Positions 21,760 through 25,569 of a stretch of 25,569 nucleotides of DNA are shown here, one piece after another. The DNA is from JACTUA01 sp035506435 (lineage in GTDB: Archaea > Halobacteriota > Methanomicrobia > Methanomicrobiales > JACTUA01), in NCBI GenBank assembly GCA_035506435.1, contig DATJPK010000010.1:1-25569 (forward strand), in the 5' to 3' direction. The notes under the pieces were generated by a model, which was not told where the DNA came from, ran no database searches, and saw only the letters and a program-made list of their open reading frames with translations. How positions within the stretch are numbered: the stretch's first letter is position 1; each line of letters opens with the position of its first letter. Position numbers and translations under genes: made by a program.

Positions 21760-22857
21760 TTACTCGGGGATCTTTTCCCACCGGCCCCGTAGTTGCTTCT
21801 CAACGCCTGGGAGGGTGGTGTACTCCATCTCCGAGAGGGAGAGCCGGTGGGGCTCGAAGGGCCCGTGCGCCCGGAGGATATCGGCAAGCTCGTTGCACCG
21901 GGCCCGGACCCGGTCGAAGGCCACGTCGTCGAACATGTCGACCGGGCCGATGAGCTTCCCGTTCGAGACCTGGAACCCGAGGCAGATGACCCGGGGCGGG
22001 CCGTCGAACCGGGTGCAGTTCGCATCGCAGAGCCCGACGGGCATGAAGGGCCCGTGGTGGGAGCCCCGCATCCAGCCGGCGACGATGATGGGGGTCGCGA
22101 AGGGCTCGATGATTTCCCCGACGGCGGGAAGGCCGCTCTGGCCCCGGATCATCATGACCGGGTCGTCCTTCCCCACGTACTTGCCGGCGATCAGGGAGAG
22201 GCGCTGGGTGGAGGTCGAGGCGGCGACGACACCGTCCTTCCTGAAGACGTGCTTCACGACGTAACGGGAGGGGGCGCCGATATAGGCGAGGAGGCTGTAC
22301 GACTCCTCCGGGGTCCTGAACATGATACGCCGCTTCTCGATGACATCGTGGACCTCGAAGATGAACCCGTCGTGCATCCCCGGGTCGATGACGAGCCCCG
22401 AGGTGTTGAAGGGGTCGGCAAAGACCTTGTAGAGGTAGAAGTTCCATGCCCCGGGCTCGGTCTTGTCGGCCATGAAGCAGAGGAGGGGGTCGGAGCCCCG
22501 TTCCTCGAACTCCATCTCGGCGACCCCGGGCCCCATGCCCTTCACGTTCCCCGAGAAGGCGTCGGAGAGGAGGTCCTGCCCTGCACCGTAGAGCTTCATG
22601 CTCTTCGCGATCTTCGCGCACTCCATGAAGACGTTCCAGGAGAGCTTGTGGATCTCGGGGTTGTCCACGCCCTTCGTGTGGGACATGATGAGCTCGAGGT
22701 CGTCCCCGCAGTGGGTGACAAAGGAGTCGGTGAGGAGCTTCCCCTCCTGCTCCTTGAGCATCTTCTGGGCCTTTTCGAGGAGCAGCGGGTGGGGCCGGGA
22801 GTGCCCCGGATAGCTCCCGATATCAGCCTTGATCAGGGAAACAGTGGTCTTAACCAT
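21760..22857 (-). CDS. fbp: Fructose-1,6-bisphosphate aldolase/phosphatase
   Basis: 365 aa bifunctional gluconeogenic enzyme (class V FBPase). Condenses glyceraldehyde 3-phosphate and DHAP, then dephosphorylates fructose 1,6-bisphosphate. Visible sites: D12 and H19 in KADIGSYPGH, D52/D53 in HCGDD, Y227 and Schiff-base lysine K230 with metal ligands D231/D232 in GKYVGKDDP. These positions agree within two residues with the Thermoproteus enzyme (K232, Y229), which supports ATG 22857 over the in-frame GTG 22866. Monocistronic, with its own TATA box and terminator. Confidence 0.96.
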   Translation of the reverse strand: MVKTTVSLIKADIGSYPGHSRPHPLLLEKAQKMLKEQEGKLLTDSFVTHCGDDLELIMSHTKGVDNPEIHKLSWNVFMECAKIAKSMKLYGAGQDLLSDAFSGNVKGMGPGVAEMEFEERGSDPLLCFMADKTEPGAWNFYLYKVFADPFNTSGLVIDPGMHDGFIFEVHDVIEKRRIMFRTPEESYSLLAYIGAPSRYVVKHVFRKDGVVAASTSTQRLSLIAGKYVGKDDPVMMIRGQSGLPAVGEIIEPFATPIIVAGWMRGSHHGPFMPVGLCDANCTRFDGPPRVICLGFQVSNGKLIGPVDMFDDVAFDRVRARCNELADILRAHGPFEPHRLSLSEMEYTTLPGVEKQLRGRWEKIPE

Positions 22858-22888
22858 ACGATGCACCTACCTACTACATATCCTGAGA

Positions 22889-22898
22889 CTATATCTTT
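22889..22898 (-). promoter_or_regulatory. fbp promoter TATA box
   Basis: The minus strand reads AAAGATATAG. Transcription would begin near 22868, leaving a leader of about 10 nt with AGGTG ahead of ATG 22857. The rest of the 200-bp gap to the Hsp20 stop is GC-rich and shows nothing else convincing. Confidence 0.5.
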
Positions 22899-23043
22899 CC
22901 TTTGTTTTTTCGCATCTGCCATGCAAGCCGGGGAGGGGCCGCCTGCAGGCTGCCTGCGTCGGGAAATGGGGCCTTGGGGGCCGTTCCCCGGGGTCGAATG
23001 CAGTCCCTGCCCTGCACCGGGCGGTATACCCACCCTGAAGGAG

Positions 23044-23061
23044 AAAAGAGGAAGGAAAAAA
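23044..23061 (-). terminator. T-rich terminator after hsp20
   Basis: Immediately past the hsp20 stop the minus strand carries TTTTTT, then CCTTCCTC, then TTTT, typical of archaeal multi-T termination. Confidence 0.5.
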
Positions 23062-23063
23062 GA

Positions 23064-23498
23064 TCAGCTGTAGCCGGCCGGATCGGGGATCCGCCGGAAC
23101 CTGACCTCGAGGACCCCGTTCCGGCAGCTTACCATCGGAGAACAGGGCTCGACAGGCGGGAGCTCGGCCCTCCCGACGAACTGCCTCTCGCCATCGGTCG
23201 CCGATACCCGGAGGCCGCCGGGCTCGAGGTCGAGCCTGACGTGCTCCTCCGAGATGCCGGGCAGCTCGGCGAGCACAAGGACCTCGCCGTCGGCCTCGTG
23301 GACCTCGATGTGCGGCTCGACTACCCCGCCGTCCTCTGCCGGGCCACCCTCGCCTATCGGGAACGGGCCGGCCCCGCGGATGACGATGGTGAAGCCCATC
23401 GGGCGTGCCATGAGGTTCCCCTGTTCCATGCTTTCCCTGATCATCTTCTCAAGGAATTCCTGGAGCTTTTTGTGTGCGTCGCTGGGTGTGTCTTCCAT
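23064..23498 (-). CDS. Hsp20/alpha-crystallin family small heat-shock protein
   Basis: 144 aa. A helical, charged N-terminal arm (AHKKLQEFLEKMIRESMEQG) is followed by an alpha-crystallin domain: EPHIEVHEADGEVLVLAELPG (split as IEVHEADGEVLV and AELPG), then EEHVRLDLEPGGLRVSA and CRNGVLEVRF (the NGVLEV block is diagnostic). The C-terminal I-x-I motif is not obvious, so higher assembly may differ. Holds unfolding proteins in a soluble state. ATG lies 4 nt after the cdc48 stop, so it is cotranscribed with that ATPase. Confidence 0.88.
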   Translation of the reverse strand: MEDTPSDAHKKLQEFLEKMIRESMEQGNLMARPMGFTIVIRGAGPFPIGEGGPAEDGGVVEPHIEVHEADGEVLVLAELPGISEEHVRLDLEPGGLRVSATDGERQFVGRAELPPVEPCSPMVSCRNGVLEVRFRRIPDPAGYS

Positions 23499-23502
23499 GT
23501 TC

Positions 23503-25569
23503 CTACCTTGCCGTGAGTGCCATCTTGTCCGGTAGCTTCTGCTTCTTCTCGAGGAGTTTCTCCAGCCTCTCCCTGCTCTTCTTCAGCTCCTTCCAGTCCT
23601 TGCGCCGGGCAAAGATCTTCGACCTCAGGTCCTCCATCCCCTTTGCCAGGTCCTCGGCGGGCTCAGGGCCGGCCGCGAGCTCGGCCTTCTTCAGGGTCCC
23701 GACCGCGTTCCCGAGGGCCTTTCTCTCGTCGGCATTGAAGATCATCTCCCATGCCTTGCGTTCACTCTCTTCGAGGTCATCCTTGTCGAGGGATGCCTTT
23801 ACCCGGGTAAAAGCTGTCTCGAAGTTGGCAGGTGTGACCTGCACCTTCTCCAATGCCGCCTTCCGCTCAGCTTCGTTCATCCCGGTGAGGTTTCCGATAA
23901 TCTCCCGCATCGCGGCGAGTTTCGCTTCACGTACGAGTGCCTCGATATCCGCTCCCACGAACAAGTCGGTCCGGTGAACCAGGTCCTCCAGGTCGATTTC
24001 CGGCGAGAGGATGGCCCTCGCGCTCCCGAGATATACCTCGAAGATCTTTCTCCGGCTCTCTGCATCGGGCGGCGGGACATAGATGACACGGTCAAGCCGG
24101 CCCGGCCGGAGGAGGGCCTCATCGATCATGTCCGGCCGGTTCGTTGCCCCGAGGACGACCACATTTTTCAACTCTTCCAGGCCATCGAGTTCCGTCAGGA
24201 TCTGGGAGACCACTGATTCTGTGACGTGAGATGAGCCTTCGTACATCCCCCTTCTCGGGACGAGTGAATCCAGCTCATCCAGGAATATGATGGAAGGAGC
24301 AGCCTGCCGCGCCTTGCGGAAGATCTCCCGCACCCCTTTCTCCGACTCCCCGACCCACTTCGACAGGAGCTCGGGGCCTTTCACCGAGATGAAGTTGCAC
24401 TCGGACTCGTTCGCGACCGCCTTTGCAAGGAGGGTCTTTCCCGTGCCCGGCGGCCCGAAGAGCAGGATCCCCTTCGGGGGCTTGGTTTTTAAGGCATTAT
24501 AGACGTCAGCATATTTCAGGGGCCATTCCACGGCCTCCCTGAGGTCCTGCTTTACTTCGTCGAGCCCGCCGACATCCCCCCATTTCACGTCAGGGATCTC
24601 CACGAGGACCTCGCGCATCGCCGAGGGCTCCACGTGTTTTCGTGCCTCATCGAAATCCTTCTTTCGGACCTTGAGCTGGTCAAGAATCTCGGCCGGAATA
24701 GCCTCGTCGATCTTGATCCTCGGGATGACGCACCGCAGGGCGAACATCGCAGCTTCCTTTACCAGAAGAGAAATGTCGGCCCCGACGAATCCGTGGGTGG
24801 TGTCGGCGTACTCCCGGAGGAAGTTCTCCTTCCGGTACGGCTCCTCGATCTTCTTCTTCTCCTCCTCGAACCGGCGGGTGTAGTCGGCGTCGACCGCCTT
24901 CATCTCCTCGCCGGTGAGGGTCACCTTCGCGGGTTCGAAGGTCGCGCCGGGCCTCGCCTGCCGGTCGAACTTCTCCTGCTTTTTCTCGGTGATGAGCTTC
25001 TCCCGGTAATAGTCGAGGTCGAGCTTCTTGGCATTGAAGTCCTCCTCGACCTTCGCCTTCTGTTCGTCGGTGAGCTCAACCTTCTCGAGGTCGAGTGGGA
25101 CACCCCGGGTGTGGATCTGGAAGATCTCCATCCGGCCCTTCTTGTCCGGGATGCCGATCTCGATCTCCCGGTCGAACCGCCCGCCCCGGCGCAGGGCCGG
25201 GTCGATGGAATCGGGGAGGTTCGTCGCCGCGATGACGACGACCTGGCCGCGGCCCTTGAGCCCGTCCATGAGGGCCAGGAGCTGGGCGACGACCCGGCGC
25301 TCCACCTCCCCCGTAACCTCGGCCCGCTTGGGGGCGATGGAGTCGAGCTCGTCGATGAAGATGATGGCCGGTGCGTTCTCTGCGGCCTCCTCGAAGACCT
25401 CCCGGAGGTGCTTCTCGGACTCGCCGTAGAACTTCGACATGATTTCCGGGCCCGAAAGGGTGACGAAGTGGGCATCCACCTCGTTTGCGACGGCCTTTGC
25501 GATCAGGGTCTTACCCGTCCCCGGAGGACCGTAGAGGAGCACCCCCTTCGGCGGCTCAATCCCGATCCG
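23503..25569 (-). CDS. Cdc48/VCP-type AAA ATPase (VAT), 5' end cut by window edge
   Basis: 688 codons seen, N-domain missing. D1 has Walker A GPPGTGKT, Walker B IIFIDELD and arginine-finger region LRRGGRFDRE. D2 has FGPPGTGKT, IIFLDELD, GATNRPD and LLRPGRLDR. It unfolds and extracts proteins, often for proteolysis. Two departures from the family: a charged insertion of roughly 80 residues in the D1 lid (24817-25092), between HTRGVPL and YADTTHGFVGAD, and a C-terminal helical tail of about 75 residues rich in lysine and glutamate. No proteasome-docking HbYX terminus is seen (ends ALTAR). Upstream of hsp20 in one operon. Confidence 0.95.
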   Translation of the reverse strand, partial: RIGIEPPKGVLLYGPPGTGKTLIAKAVANEVDAHFVTLSGPEIMSKFYGESEKHLREVFEEAAENAPAIIFIDELDSIAPKRAEVTGEVERRVVAQLLALMDGLKGRGQVVVIAATNLPDSIDPALRRGGRFDREIEIGIPDKKGRMEIFQIHTRGVPLDLEKVELTDEQKAKVEEDFNAKKLDLDYYREKLITEKKQEKFDRQARPGATFEPAKVTLTGEEMKAVDADYTRRFEEEKKKIEEPYRKENFLREYADTTHGFVGADISLLVKEAAMFALRCVIPRIKIDEAIPAEILDQLKVRKKDFDEARKHVEPSAMREVLVEIPDVKWGDVGGLDEVKQDLREAVEWPLKYADVYNALKTKPPKGILLFGPPGTGKTLLAKAVANESECNFISVKGPELLSKWVGESEKGVREIFRKARQAAPSIIFLDELDSLVPRRGMYEGSSHVTESVVSQILTELDGLEELKNVVVLGATNRPDMIDEALLRPGRLDRVIYVPPPDAESRRKIFEVYLGSARAILSPEIDLEDLVHRTDLFVGADIEALVREAKLAAMREIIGNLTGMNEAERKAALEKVQVTPANFETAFTRVKASLDKDDLEESERKAWEMIFNADERKALGNAVGTLKKAELAAGPEPAEDLAKGMEDLRSKIFARRKDWKELKKSRERLEKLLEKKQKLPDKMALTAR

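Noticed and set aside
22990..23030. GGGGTCGAATGC resembling a T-arm
   Set aside because: The flanking bases do not pair as a T-stem and no D-arm or acceptor stem is present upstream.
1..25569. CRISPR arrays, insertion sequences, prophage or integrase genes
   Set aside because: No regularly spaced repeats, transposase or integrase motifs, or abrupt composition change was seen.

Overview
The window is almost certainly from a hydrogenotrophic methanogenic archaeon, most likely a high-GC member of the Methanomicrobiales. The evidence is archaeal-type SecF-SecD, a bifunctional fructose-bisphosphate aldolase/phosphatase, an F420H2:NADP+ oxidoreductase, an Sm-like protein, a euryarchaeal type IV pilin, an AglJ-like dolichol glycosyltransferase, a Cdc48/VAT ATPase, several small methanogen-type DUF proteins, and TATA-type promoters placed 20-30 bp before starts. 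The order-level guess is inference. No rRNA, tRNA, CRISPR, insertion sequence or prophage was seen. Coding density is very high and almost every base falls in a gene.

Layout. (1) 1-8407, all minus strand: a tightly packed run, read right to left, of a small CxxC protein, archease, the RNA ligase RtcB, an amidotransferase-fold unknown, a DUF2111-like protein, BirA, BioY, two ECF ATPases and EcfT, followed after a promoter gap by biotin-dependent pyruvate carboxylase subunit B (3' end outside the window). This couples RNA repair/tRNA splicing to biotin uptake, biotin attachment and one biotin enzyme. (2) 8473-8784 minus, a DUF2551-like wHTH gene, divergent from (3) 8897-11278 plus, secF-secD. 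(4) 11376-12128 minus, a membrane protein facing secD across a strong hairpin. (5) 12257-13720 plus, overlapping thioredoxin, Fno and class II aldolase genes. (6) 13732-15628 minus: a cysteine-rich DUF2769-like protein, a hemerythrin-like protein and an AglJ-like glycosyltransferase. (7) 15667-16242 plus, a DUF99 protein, convergent with (8) 16246-18089 minus: a cysteine-rich sensor-like protein, a pilin, a winged-helix/Fe-S candidate resembling TFE-beta/RPC39, and an LSm protein. (9) 18369-21039 plus: homospermidine synthase and a PLP amino-acid decarboxylase, a compact polyamine operon. (10) 21064-25569 minus: a DUF998 membrane protein, FBP aldolase/phosphatase, Hsp20 and a Cdc48 ATPase with an unusual insertion (5' end outside the window).

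The most interesting points are the putative TFE-beta-like gene next to LSm; the ECF biotin transporter whose two ATPases look complementarily degenerate; the homospermidine synthase-decarboxylase pair joined by a four-codon minigene; the Cdc48-Hsp20 pair with a charged insertion of roughly 80 residues in the D1 domain; and unknown genes embedded in the RtcB-archease-biotin run. All assignments come from reading translated sequence and remembered family motifs; no database search was run.
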